A DNA stretch of 27,993 nt. Origin: an uncultured Collinsella sp. (GTDB taxonomy: Bacteria; Actinomycetota; Coriobacteriia; Coriobacteriales; Coriobacteriaceae). Shown in pieces: positions 1-7,560 of this stretch. The stretch spans positions 1 to 27,993 of the forward strand of contig CABVBR010000012.1 of NCBI GenBank assembly GCA_902496645.1. The letters are read 5' to 3'. A program made the position numbers and the translations under genes. Every line of letters starts with the position of its first letter. Position 1 is the first letter of the stretch. The notes beneath the pieces were generated by a model. It was not told the DNA's origin, searched no databases, and was given only the letters and a program-made list of their open reading frames with translations.

Positions 1-2
1 GC

Positions 3-752
3 GTCGCCGCCGGCATCGCAACCACCGGCCGCGTTGCCTTCGCGAGCACCTTTGCCATGTTTGCCGCCGGTCGCGCCTTTGAGCAGGTCCGCAACTCTAT
101 CGGCTACCCGCACCTCAACGTTAAGATCGGCGCCACGCACGCCGGCATCTCGGTGGGCGAGGACGGCGCTACGCACCAGTGCTGCGAGGATATCGCGCTC
201 ATGCGCACGATTCCGGGCATGACGGTGATTGTTCCCGCCGACGATGTCGAGGCCCGCGCCTGCGTGCGCGCTGCCTACGAGTTTGAGGGACCGGTCTACA
301 TGCGCTTCGGCCGCCTGGCGACGCCCGTTATCAACGACCGCGAGGACTATGAGTTCAAGATTGGTCGCGGCGTAGTCGTGCGCGAGGGATCCGATGTGAC
401 GATCGTCGCCTGCGGCCTTATGGTCGCCGAGGCGCTTGCTGCTGCCGAGGCGCTCGCCGCCGATGGCATCGATGCCGAGGTTATCAACATGCACACGATT
501 AAGCCGCTCGACGAGCGCCTGGTTGTCGCCAGCGCAAAGAAGACCGGTCGTGTGGTCACCGCCGAGGAGCATTTGATTATCGGCGGTCTTGGCGAGGCCG
601 TTGCCTCGGTGCTTGCCGAGCAGCATCCGGTGCCGATGCGTCGCGTCGGCGTGCGCGATGTGTACGGCGAGTCCGGCCCCGCGGTCGATTTGCTGCACAA
701 GTACGGTTTGGATGCCGACGGCATCGAAGCCGCGGTCAGGTCCGTGCTGTAA
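3..752 (+). CDS. Transketolase, C-terminal subunit (5' end outside window)
   Basis: The reading frame is open from the left edge of the window, so the N-terminus is missing. The visible 250 residues hold the pyrimidine-binding and C-terminal domains of a split transketolase. Segments such as GATHAGISVGEDGATHQ, MTVIVPADDVEARACVRAAY and VVTAEEHLIIGGLGEAVASV are typical of the small subunit of two-gene transketolases, which need a separate N-terminal thiamine-diphosphate subunit, presumably just upstream. The enzyme moves two-carbon ketol units between sugar phosphates in the cytoplasm (non-oxidative pentose phosphate pathway). The stop codon lies 12 nt before the ATG of the PTS EIIA gene, with the ribosome-binding site AAGGAGG overlapping the stop, so the two are probably one operon for uptake and catabolism of a pentose or pentitol. 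The sugar itself is inference. Confidence 0.93.
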   Translation, partial: VAAGIATTGRVAFASTFAMFAAGRAFEQVRNSIGYPHLNVKIGATHAGISVGEDGATHQCCEDIALMRTIPGMTVIVPADDVEARACVRAAYEFEGPVYMRFGRLATPVINDREDYEFKIGRGVVVREGSDVTIVACGLMVAEALAAAEALAADGIDAEVINMHTIKPLDERLVVASAKKTGRVVTAEEHLIIGGLGEAVASVLAEQHPVPMRRVGVRDVYGESGPAVDLLHKYGLDADGIEAAVRSVL

Positions 753-764
753 GGAGGGTTTTCC

Positions 765-1217
765 ATGGGATTTGTATCTGCCAATCAGGTGACAATCGGG
801 CATGCCGCCGCCTCGCGCGAGGATGCTCTGCATTATTTGTCCGAGCAGGCTGTCGAACTTGGCTTTGCCGATGACGCGTCTGCCGTAGAGGCCGCCTTTA
901 TTGCTCGCGAAAATGAGGCCGAGACCGGTCTTGTCGCTGGCTTTGCCGTTCCGCATGCCAAGAGCGATGCGATTCATACGCCGGGCGTGGCCGTGCTCAA
1001 GTTGACCGAGCCTGTTGAGTGGCCAAGCTTTGATGGCGTGCCCGTCGATGTGGCGCTCGCGCTGTATGTTCCTGCGGGTGAGGCTGGGACCACGCATCTG
1101 CGTCTGCTTTCCAAGGCTGCCGTGATGCTGATGGACGCCGGCTTCCGCGACAAGGTTCGCGAAAGCGCCGATCCCGATGAGATTGCCGAGCTCATCAACG
1201 CCGGCCTCGTGGGCTAG
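765..1217 (+). CDS. PTS EIIA protein, fructose/mannitol type
   Basis: A 150-residue stand-alone EIIA domain of the fructose/mannitol (PTS_EIIA_2) family, of usual length. The phosphorylatable histidine is His64 in the context GFAVPHAKSDA. The downstream segment with LKLTEPVEWPSFDGVPVDVALALYVP and HLRLLSKAAVML is also characteristic. The protein takes a phosphate from HPr and passes it to an EIIB, which is not in this window. The ATG at 765 is preceded by AAGGAGG at a good distance. It follows the transketolase subunit by 12 nt, and a strong terminator follows 42 nt after its stop, making it the last gene of that operon. The specific sugar cannot be read from EIIA alone. Confidence 0.92.
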   Translation: MGFVSANQVTIGHAAASREDALHYLSEQAVELGFADDASAVEAAFIARENEAETGLVAGFAVPHAKSDAIHTPGVAVLKLTEPVEWPSFDGVPVDVALALYVPAGEAGTTHLRLLSKAAVMLMDAGFRDKVRESADPDEIAELINAGLVG

Positions 1218-1259
1218 AACGGGTTTTCCGTTCCATTAATCGATCCTTCTCCAAGGACA

Positions 1260-1297
1260 AAGGCCGCGATGCCATATGGGCATCGCGGCCTTGTTTG
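1260..1297 (+). terminator. Rho-independent terminator after the PTS EIIA gene
   Basis: A 14-bp perfect stem (1260-1273 with 1279-1292, GC-rich, core GGCCGCGATGCC) with a 5-nt loop is followed by TTGTTT. It closes the transketolase/PTS operon and separates it from the repeat-rich region downstream. Confidence 0.9.
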
Positions 1298-1315
1298 CTC
1301 ACTTATGCTCAACCG

Positions 1316-1520
1316 GGATGCCACGTGGGACAAATTAATCAGTAGTTCTTGTCCCAGGGTCGCTTGCGGCAACAAGCTCGATGCAGCTTTCGAACCTGGG
1401 ACAAAAACTACTGATTAATTTGTCCCGCGCCCCAACGCATCGGCTATCTGAAAGTTGCGGTGGAATAGTTCCTGGATTTGCCCTTGGGGCTGCAAAACAG
1501 GAACTATTTCACCGCAACTT
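1316..1520. repeat. Composite intergenic palindrome element (A+B), copy 1
   Basis: Two long palindromes joined by a fixed spacer. Palindrome A pairs 1327-1358 with 1395-1426 (31 of 32 positions; it begins GGGACAAATTAATCAG and ends CTGATTAATTTGTCCC). Palindrome B pairs 1452-1474 with 1498-1520 (23 bp with one G·T). The flank GGATGCCACGT and the spacer CGCCCCAACGCATCGGCTAT recur around the second copy at 20903-21036 with few changes, so the whole block is a defined repeat and not two chance hairpins. There is no coding potential. Confidence 0.85.
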
Positions 1521-1540
1521 AGGGGTGGGTGGGGTGCGAG
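1452..1540. repeat. Palindrome B, first copy of direct repeat flanking the AlbA_2 gene
   Basis: This stretch is repeated in the same orientation at 3616-3703. The 69-nt hairpin portion differs at only two loop positions, and similarity continues through the G-rich stretch ending GGTGGGGTGCGAG. The two copies bracket the AlbA_2-type gene and its operator array. Confidence 0.85.
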
Positions 1541-1558
1541 TGCCGAAGAGTGGGGGTC

Positions 1559-1753
1559 GCAATTTAGAGAGACCTTGCCTGTCTCTCTAAATTGCTCTTT
1601 AAAGCGGAAGATGGTTAGAGAGACAGCTTTAGATAGCTTACCAGCGGACTCTATGCTCCTCTCTAAATATCTCTCTAAAATTAGATACTTATCTCTCTAA
1701 AGTTAGAGAGATATTCTAAAATTTAGAGAGACGAGCATACTGTTTTAGAGAGA
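1559..1753. promoter_or_regulatory. Array of TTAGAGAGA operator-like sites
   Basis: TTAGAGAGA occurs exactly at 1564, 1615, 1703, 1723 and 1745 (plus) and as TCTCTCTAA at 1582, 1670 and 1692 (minus). A one-mismatch copy is at 1658. Two pairs form perfect palindromes: 1559-1573 with 1581-1595 (15-bp arms) and 1691-1700 with 1703-1712 (10-bp arms, 2-nt centre). From 1658 onward, start-to-start distances are 12, 22, 11, 20 and 22, close to whole helical turns. The last copy overlaps the ribosome-binding region of the gene at 1758. A possible -35/-10 pair (TTATCT at 1689, TATTCT at 1712, 17-bp spacing) lies inside the array. I infer autoregulation by the downstream DNA-binding protein. Confidence 0.8.
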
Positions 1754-1757
1754 TGGA

Positions 1758-3458
1758 ATGCTGATGCAACTAGACGAGCCTCTTAACCTTATTGTTGAGC
1801 GCCTTCGTAGACGGGGGACCGACGATGCTTCGGTGGAAGTTAAAGCCTGCACTAATAAACTGAGCGCAGATGTTTGGGAGACAGTGAGCGCTTTTGCGAA
1901 CACTGCGGGCGGACTCATTATTTTGGGCCTGAACGAAGCCGAAGGATTTGTTCCTTCCGCTAACTTTGCTATCGACAGGGTGCGCGATCAGTTTGTTTCG
2001 GGCATCGGAGACGGGGGCTCAGTGGCAGTGGTGGCCCATGCGCCGCGGTATGAGCTTGATCGAGGCGAAGTCGACGGGCTCCAGGTGCTTCTGGTGCGCA
2101 TCTTTGAACTTGAGCTTAAAGCGAAACCCTGCTATATCGATGCGCGCGGCGTACAAAACGGTAGCTACAAGCGTGTGGATGACAAAGATATCAAGATGTC
2201 GCCTGCTGAGCTATATGAGCTGCAGAGTGCGCTGCTTCCGAGCGATGCAGACGGAACGGTGGTTCCAGAGGCGACAATCGAGGATTTGGATCCAGATGTC
2301 GTGCGGTCTATTATCGCGAATCGCCGGCTGCAGACCCCACGCGTTTTGCGCGGGGCCGATACGCTGGAAAAGCAGCTGGTCAGACTCAATATCACCACAA
2401 AGGATGGCGCCGTGAAGCTCGCAGGGCTTCTTTCGGCGGGAATTTACCCCCAGCAGTTCTATCCCAAGCTGATGATCGATGTCGCCGTCCATTCCGATGT
2501 GGAAAAGTCTGCGCCCGGGCTACCCCGGTTTATTGACCGCCAGTTGTGCGATGGCCCGATTCCAGCTTGCATAGAAGATGCCCTCGCCGCGATTGGGCGA
2601 AACTTGCGCAAGATGTCGATAGTGCGAGGCGCTGGCAGAAGGGAAGATTGGGAGATTCCGCAGGAGGTTTTGCGTGAGGCCTTGGCGAATGCCTGCATCC
2701 ACCGAGAATACTCGCCCATGTTTGTGGGGCAGGCCGTGAGTGTCGATATCTACCCCGACAGAATAGAGATCAAAAACCCCGGCGGGCTTTGGGGCGGAAA
2801 GACGGTGGACAATCTCGCGGACGGGGAATCGCGCTGCCGAAACCCAAAACTCATGAGCCTGATGGGGGCGACGCCGTTAGAGCATGCCGAGGGGGCTGTT
2901 GCAGAAAGCCAGGGATCTGGTATCCCGGCTATGATTCGCGAGATGGAGTCTCGTTCGCTTGGCAGGCCGAAGTTTATCGTTAAGGCCGATTCGTTTGCGG
3001 TGCTGCTTTCCCGGCACGGGGCGGAGCTCGCTGAAAATCGCATGTGGATTCAAGGGCATGTGGGCACCGAGCTGACGGATCGCGAGGAAACATTACTCAT
3101 GTTTATGCGAGAGCATGGGTGCGTATGCGATGTTCAAAAAATACGAGAGGCTTTGAAGTGGGATTCGGATGACATTCGTCTGATCTGCGGGGGTCTTGTC
3201 GATAAGCATGTCTTGTCGAAATGTGGCAAAGACACGTTTGAAATAATCGATATGAACAGAGAGATGCCCACTTCGACAGCGGATAGGATCCTGGAGGCTC
3301 TCAGCGCCGGAGTGGATATGACGGCGCGAGAAATAGCGGTTGCATCGGGGGTAAAGGTTTCATCCGTCCGCTACCATTTGCCAAAAATGGCCGAGAAGGG
3401 ACTTATCGAGGTCATGGGTTCATCAACGAGCCGCAACCGCCGTTATCGGAAGAAATAG
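1758..3458 (+). CDS. AlbA_2/Schlafen-type ATP-binding transcriptional regulator
   Basis: A 566-residue protein with three recognisable parts. Residues about 10-125 resemble the AlbA_2 (divergent AAA-4, Schlafen-related) domain, with the landmark TVSAFANTAGGLIILGLNE. Residues about 300-420 match the GHKL-like HATPase_c_4 region of RecG-related regulators: EALANACIHREYS, then YPDRIEIKNPGGLWGG. The last 60 residues are a winged helix (TAREIAVASGVKVSSVRYHL) ending in a basic tail. The role is probably sequence-specific transcription control; the nucleotide-dependent mechanism is unknown. ATG 1758 and ATG 1764 are both possible; 1758 is used here, with the weak GAGAG/ATGGA region upstream. The gene stands alone, looks less GC-rich than its neighbours, is preceded by the TTAGAGAGA array and is flanked by direct repeats, suggesting acquisition as a unit. 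Confidence 0.85.
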   Translation: MLMQLDEPLNLIVERLRRRGTDDASVEVKACTNKLSADVWETVSAFANTAGGLIILGLNEAEGFVPSANFAIDRVRDQFVSGIGDGGSVAVVAHAPRYELDRGEVDGLQVLLVRIFELELKAKPCYIDARGVQNGSYKRVDDKDIKMSPAELYELQSALLPSDADGTVVPEATIEDLDPDVVRSIIANRRLQTPRVLRGADTLEKQLVRLNITTKDGAVKLAGLLSAGIYPQQFYPKLMIDVAVHSDVEKSAPGLPRFIDRQLCDGPIPACIEDALAAIGRNLRKMSIVRGAGRREDWEIPQEVLREALANACIHREYSPMFVGQAVSVDIYPDRIEIKNPGGLWGGKTVDNLADGESRCRNPKLMSLMGATPLEHAEGAVAESQGSGIPAMIREMESRSLGRPKFIVKADSFAVLLSRHGAELAENRMWIQGHVGTELTDREETLLMFMREHGCVCDVQKIREALKWDSDDIRLICGGLVDKHVLSKCGKDTFEIIDMNREMPTSTADRILEALSAGVDMTAREIAVASGVKVSSVRYHLPKMAEKGLIEVMGSSTSRNRRYRKK

Positions 3459-3495
3459 ACACAACGGCATTGCCTCTTGCTGCATCTCTCAAAAA

Positions 3496-3524
3496 GGGAC
3501 AAACACTTCTGATTAATTTGTCCC
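3496..3524. repeat. Palindrome A, degenerate solo copy
   Basis: GGGACAAA and TTTGTCCC form the ends, and the right half CTGATTAATTTGTCCC is identical to palindrome A at 1411-1426. The left half has diverged, so only the outer 8 bp pair well. Confidence 0.7.
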
Positions 3525-3569
3525 ACGAAGTATCCAAGGGGTAGGTGCAATTTGGCATTTCCCCAGATA

Positions 3570-3608
3570 AAACCTGCCAAAATAAACCTGTCCCTTTTTG
3601 GCAGGTTT
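3570..3608. repeat. Palindrome C, copy 1
   Basis: A 13-bp perfect stem (AAACCTGCCAAAA at 3570-3582 with 3596-3608) encloses a 13-nt loop containing CCTGTCCC. The same stem with the loop in reverse complement occurs at 25635-25675. Confidence 0.8.
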
Positions 3609-3615
3609 GTTGCCT

Positions 3616-3703
3616 AAGTTGCGGTGGAATAGTTCCTGGATTTGCCCTTGGGGCCGCAAGACAGGAACTATTTCACCGCAACTTGGGGGTGGTGGGGTGC
3701 GAG
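3616..3703. repeat. Palindrome B, second copy of direct repeat flanking the AlbA_2 gene
   Basis: The stem 3616-3638 pairs with 3662-3684 (23 bp, one G·T), enclosing a 23-nt loop that differs from the 1452 copy at two positions. It lies 47 nt upstream of the ModD-like start codon. Between 3459 and 3750 nothing but palindromes A, C and B and a short leader is seen. Confidence 0.85.
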
Positions 3704-3750
3704 GCGGTATTCTATTCTTTGTTGAGAACAATGCGAGAAAGAAGGCCCCT

Positions 3751-4617
3751 ATGCCCGACATTATTCGTATCAGCGACGCTCGGCTCGAGGAGCTTATTGC
3801 CGAGGATGTTCCCTATATCGATCTGACGACGCATATTCTGGGTATCGGCGAGACGCCCGGCGCCATGGAGTATTACACGCGAGAGGGCTGCGTGATCTGC
3901 TGCACGGAGGAGGTCGCGCGCATGGCCGCCATGCTCAACCTGGAGGTCGAGTGGTTTGAGCCTTCGGGCACCAAGGTCAAAGCCGGGCAGTCCTTTATGC
4001 GCGTGAGCGGTACGGCCGCCAATTTGCATCTGCTGTGGAAGGTCGGCCTCAACATGTTCGACCACTACTCGGCTGTGGCGACCAAGACGCGCAAGATGGT
4101 CGATGCGGCGCATGACGCCAATCCCCTGTGTGAGGTACTCACCACGCGCAAGAGCACGCCGGGCAACAAGGACCTGCTGACCAAGGCAATTGTTGCGGGC
4201 GGGGCGTTCCCGCATCGCATGGGCCTTTCCGAGACCGTGCTCGTGTTCGACAACCATACCACGTTTATGACGGCGCCCTCGGGGGCGACGGGGCTCGATG
4301 CGTTTATCGAGCTATTGCCGCAAATCCGTCGCCGTTGCATCGAGAAGAAGCTGTTCGTTGAGGCAAATGCCGAAGACGCGCGCCGACTGGTGAAGGCCGG
4401 CGTCGATGGCATCCAGTTTGACAAGGTCCCGGTCGCCGAGCTGGCGCCGCTCGTGGAGGAGCTGCACGGGATCGACCCCCATGTCTCCCTGGTGGCGGCT
4501 GGCGGCATTCGCCCCGACAACGCTGCCGAGTATGCGGCAACCGGGGTCGACGGCTTGGTGACCACGTCATGCTTTACGGCAAAGCCCGTCGACATGAGCG
4601 TCAAGATGTTCGCCTAG
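3751..4617 (+). CDS. modD: ModD-like nicotinate/quinolinate phosphoribosyltransferase-family protein
   Basis: A 288-residue protein of the quinolinate phosphoribosyltransferase (NadC) fold. The opening EDVPYIDLTTHILGIGETPG is typical of the ModD subgroup, often encoded beside molybdate transporters. Family landmarks follow: HYSAVATKTRKMVD, LTTRKSTPG, VEANAEDARRLVKAGVDGIQFDK and the barrel-closing VSLVAAGGIRPDNAAEYAATGVDGLVTT. The family transfers phosphoribosyl groups to pyridine carboxylates; the true substrate of ModD proteins is uncertain. Start 3751 is chosen because AAGAAGG lies just upstream and residues before it come from palindrome B. It appears monocistronic, ending in a hairpin about 95 nt downstream. 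A FecBCD-type importer lies 13 kb downstream. Plain NadC is the alternative, but no nadA or nadB is present here. Confidence 0.8.
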   Translation: MPDIIRISDARLEELIAEDVPYIDLTTHILGIGETPGAMEYYTREGCVICCTEEVARMAAMLNLEVEWFEPSGTKVKAGQSFMRVSGTAANLHLLWKVGLNMFDHYSAVATKTRKMVDAAHDANPLCEVLTTRKSTPGNKDLLTKAIVAGGAFPHRMGLSETVLVFDNHTTFMTAPSGATGLDAFIELLPQIRRRCIEKKLFVEANAEDARRLVKAGVDGIQFDKVPVAELAPLVEELHGIDPHVSLVAAGGIRPDNAAEYAATGVDGLVTTSCFTAKPVDMSVKMFA

Positions 4618-4711
4618 CGCAACAGTTGAGGGCTCGTCAACAATCTGACGCCTGTATGCGGCTCTGCCGTTCGCGGAAATAATTTGATTCGACCATAACA
4701 ATCTGTTTTGG

Positions 4712-4760
4712 AAGTCTGATGTATCTACCTGCGAAAATAGATGCATCAGACTTTTTGTTT
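4712..4760 (+). terminator. Probable terminator downstream of the ModD-like gene
   Basis: A 16-bp stem (4712-4727 with 4738-4753, one G·T) with a 10-nt loop is followed by TTTTTGTTT. It separates the ModD-like gene from the surface-protein locus. The 4618-4884 interval otherwise holds only a short duplicated motif pair (TCTGCCGTT...GATTCGACC) and a candidate promoter. Confidence 0.75.
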
Positions 4761-4827
4761 GAATTGACTCGTTCTGCCGTTGACGGATTCGACCCTTTAT
4801 TCTCGCGATAAATTATTCTCGACAAAA

Positions 4828-4833
4828 TATAAT
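4828..4833 (+). promoter_or_regulatory. Candidate -10 box for the wall-anchored protein
   Basis: A perfect TATAAT lies 51 nt before the chosen start codon at 4885 in a locally AT-rich stretch. No good -35 is found at 16-18 bp; TTGACG at 4780 is too far away. Tentative. Confidence 0.35.
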
Positions 4834-4884
4834 GCCACAGACTATCGCCATATTGGCGAGATACTGGAGGAAGGAAGTGAGGGC

Positions 4885-7449
4885 ATGACTAAATGCTCCG
4901 AGCGGGCCGGTGACGGCCCGGTGAAATGGAATTGGAAGGGAAGGTTGAGCTGCTTCGGTAAGCTTGCAACGGTTGCGGCGTTAACGGTCACCATGACTAC
5001 GCCGACGCTTTTTGCAGGCGAGATTGCCTATGCAGAGACGCTGAACCAGGGTATGGTTGCGACCCAGGCAACTTCCGGCTCGGCGAATGACGAGGATCAG
5101 TATCGTCACGGCACCGTCCAGATTGATGCCGATGCTGCCAAGGACGGCACCGAGACCGGTGACTGGGGCAAGAAGTTCGACTTTACGGCCAACAACGGCA
5201 CGGTCGACCAGGACACCCAGCTCTATGCCAAGTGGCATGCCAATAGCGAGACCGTCTCGCAGACCGGTGAGACCGCGCAGGCCTATCGCGAGGCCCAGTA
5301 CGGCGAGCCGCCCGCGGGCGATACCAGCAACGCCGGCCAGCATGTTAAGGTGACGGTCGCCTTTGACGGCCCGGTTGCCGTTACCGACGAGGCCGCTCTC
5401 ATCAACAGCCTCAAGTTCTCCGTCAACGGTGGCGACAATACCACGCTGACCGCTACGGCCGATGGCAATAATCTGGTGCTCGACGTGCAGCTTGGCTTTG
5501 CGCTTATGGCGGGCACGCTTAACGTCTCCGCGGTAAGCGAGGACGGCGTCCTCGAGGGCATCACCGTCGACGGCAAGGCCGTTAAGCTCGACAAGATCAA
5601 GACCTCGGTCGACACTGGCCTGACCTTTGAGGCCGTGAGCGTGGTCAAGGGAACCAAGGACACGCCTGCCAGCACCACCTACAAGGTGACTCATGGCGCC
5701 AACGTCCGTTCCATGAACCATATCGTGTGGCTTACCAACAACGGCAAGGGCACCAAGGGCAGCTCTATCCTCGCCAATGCCGCCGATTACTCGCAGTCCA
5801 CGACCGCGCATCATCACATGTGGTTTAAATTCACCGCTCTGGATTCTGCTAACAGCATCGTGAGCAATGCATCTGAGTCTCTTGATGCAGCCGGCTACAC
5901 CGTGACCGACAACGGCGACGGCACCTTTACCATTACCGCCAAGACGGCCAAGCAGGGCGAGATCCTGGGCGCTGCCAACTACACCGATTCGTTCTTTAAC
6001 GAGACCGGCCTCAAGCTGGGCGATGACGTCAAGGACGTCGCTTTGCCCACCGATGCCATCTCCTATGATCTTGGTATGAGCTTCCCCGAGAAGGCTTCCC
6101 AGGTCTCCACGTCCATGGGTCGCTATCACGGCGGCAAGACCACGTTCTCGCTGACGCCGTCCGCAGATGCCCTGGCTTCCTATCAGGAGACGCATGAGGG
6201 CGCCGACGGCAAGTCCATGCTCAACGACTGGATCTCTAACATCACGTCGGTGACCATCGATGGCACCACGCTCGAGGGCAAGGCCTTTGACGAGTGGAAG
6301 GACCAGCTCACCAATGCGACCGATGACGCTGGCAAGCTCAACTACTACGAGCTCACTGCCGGTGGTAAGTCCGCTACGCTGACGCTGCCCATCGCCCTGT
6401 TCGACACGACGCAGGAGAAGAGCACCAAGAACGTCGTCATCGAGTCCAAGGGCTTTAGCACCGTGTCCGGTGACGTGACCTTCCGCAGCCTCAACTCCAA
6501 CGAGGTCGTCGTGCGCATCCTGAGCGCCGATGGCTCCAAGGTCGAAAAGACCACCACGCTCACCATGGATCAGCTTAAGAACCTGCCGGTCCAGAGCGGC
6601 TACACCACCGCCGCCAACTGCGGCATGGCCGGCCTGCGCACCTACTACAGCGAGGGCGTCCTGCTGACCGACGTGCTCAAGGCCGCTGGCGTGAACTTCA
6701 ACTCCGGCATGACCCTCAAGGTTCGCGTGAACGACCAGCTTCAGAGCAACGGCAACGGTGCAACGACCGAGGACGGTTATTGGGGCCAGTCCACCTGGAC
6801 TTATGACGAGCTCATGGGTACCGCCCGCTACTACTATCCGTCCATGTGGGACAACACGACCAAGTACGACGAGCTGGGTGGCAAGACCATCTACGAGGTG
6901 CTCTCCGAGAACAAGAACGCTTGGAAGGGCGACGACGAGCAGGCGCAGTTCCTGCGCAAGAAGCTCGCCGAGACCGAGCAGCAGGTGAGCCCGATTCTTG
7001 CCTGGAGCTGGAACGAGAGCGTGCCGTACTTTGGCGGCACGAACCCGACGGGCTCCTATGATGGCTACAGCCAGCAGCTCGGCATGCGCTTCCTCTACGG
7101 CCTGAAGGCCGACGCGAACGGCATCCCCGTTGATGACAACACGACGTTTGCCAACACCTACGGCGTGTTCGGTATCGATATCCTGGGTGGCGAGGCCGTC
7201 TCTACCGACAACGGCAACGGCGGTGACCATAACAATGGTTCCAATGGCAACAACGGTAACCAGGGCAACGGCGGGCAGGCGACCCCGGGCGATACCAAGC
7301 CCGCATCTGTCGTCGCAAAGAAGTCTGCCGACAAGGGCACTCTTGCCAATACGGGCGATCGCACCTTTGCCATTGCCGGCATGTGTGCTCTGACCGGTAT
7401 GGTTGTGATCGGCATTGTTGTGGCCCTGCGCCGCAAAAACGCCCGATAA
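4885..7449 (+). CDS. LAxTG wall-anchored multidomain surface protein
   Basis: An 854-residue secreted protein. ATG 4885 is chosen because GGAGGAAGG lies upstream and the N-terminus then reads as a long basic leader plus hydrophobic core ending AYA/ET near residue 50. Residues about 93-118 (KKFDFTANNGTVDQDTQLYAKW) resemble a shortened Listeria-Bacteroides repeat. Residues about 150-400 form a putative ligand domain with a histidine run (HHHM at 309-312), and its counterpart lies in the C-terminal half of the protein at 16429. Residues about 515-760 are a further domain containing YSEGVLLTDVLKAAGV and many aromatic residues. An Asn/Gly-rich linker leads to LANTG, a hydrophobic segment and RRKNAR, a sortase sorting signal. 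The likely role is ligand capture on the wall. No enzymatic motif was recognised, and the ligand is unknown. Confidence 0.85.
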   Translation: MTKCSERAGDGPVKWNWKGRLSCFGKLATVAALTVTMTTPTLFAGEIAYAETLNQGMVATQATSGSANDEDQYRHGTVQIDADAAKDGTETGDWGKKFDFTANNGTVDQDTQLYAKWHANSETVSQTGETAQAYREAQYGEPPAGDTSNAGQHVKVTVAFDGPVAVTDEAALINSLKFSVNGGDNTTLTATADGNNLVLDVQLGFALMAGTLNVSAVSEDGVLEGITVDGKAVKLDKIKTSVDTGLTFEAVSVVKGTKDTPASTTYKVTHGANVRSMNHIVWLTNNGKGTKGSSILANAADYSQSTTAHHHMWFKFTALDSANSIVSNASESLDAAGYTVTDNGDGTFTITAKTAKQGEILGAANYTDSFFNETGLKLGDDVKDVALPTDAISYDLGMSFPEKASQVSTSMGRYHGGKTTFSLTPSADALASYQETHEGADGKSMLNDWISNITSVTIDGTTLEGKAFDEWKDQLTNATDDAGKLNYYELTAGGKSATLTLPIALFDTTQEKSTKNVVIESKGFSTVSGDVTFRSLNSNEVVVRILSADGSKVEKTTTLTMDQLKNLPVQSGYTTAANCGMAGLRTYYSEGVLLTDVLKAAGVNFNSGMTLKVRVNDQLQSNGNGATTEDGYWGQSTWTYDELMGTARYYYPSMWDNTTKYDELGGKTIYEVLSENKNAWKGDDEQAQFLRKKLAETEQQVSPILAWSWNESVPYFGGTNPTGSYDGYSQQLGMRFLYGLKADANGIPVDDNTTFANTYGVFGIDILGGEAVSTDNGNGGDHNNGSNGNNGNQGNGGQATPGDTKPASVVAKKSADKGTLANTGDRTFAIAGMCALTGMVVIGIVVALRRKNAR

Positions 7450-7504
7450 GGGCATGACGATGTAGTCGGGGTGTCCAGACATGCCCCGATCACTGGAAAG
7501 TCCG

Positions 7505-7535
7505 GGGAGGTATGCCGTGCGGCATGCCTCCCTTT
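7505..7535 (+). terminator. Attenuator-like hairpin between wall protein and transport operon
   Basis: A 12-bp stem (7505-7516 with 7521-7532, one G·T) with a GTGC loop is followed by only three T residues. It lies 25 nt before the P1 start. Its weak T-tract suggests partial termination, lowering expression of the operon relative to the wall protein. Confidence 0.6.
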
Positions 7536-7560
7536 GGGCGTATATGAGAAGGAGAAGATC

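Noticed and set aside
1381..1700. Small plus-strand open frames in the repeat region after the PTS operon
   Set aside because: They are formed by palindromes A and B and the TTAGAGAGA array and lack ribosome-binding sites and recognisable protein features.
4663..4795. tRNA remnant or att site: GGGTCGAATCC-like T-arm on the minus strand plus duplicated TCTGCCGTT/GATTCGACC pairs
   Set aside because: The T-loop lacks a base, no acceptor or anticodon arms could be found, and no integrase is nearby.
4885..7449. NEAT or HtaA heme-binding domain in the wall protein
   Set aside because: No YxxxY-type NEAT signature or HtaA pattern was seen; the His run alone is insufficient, so heme is kept only as one possible ligand.
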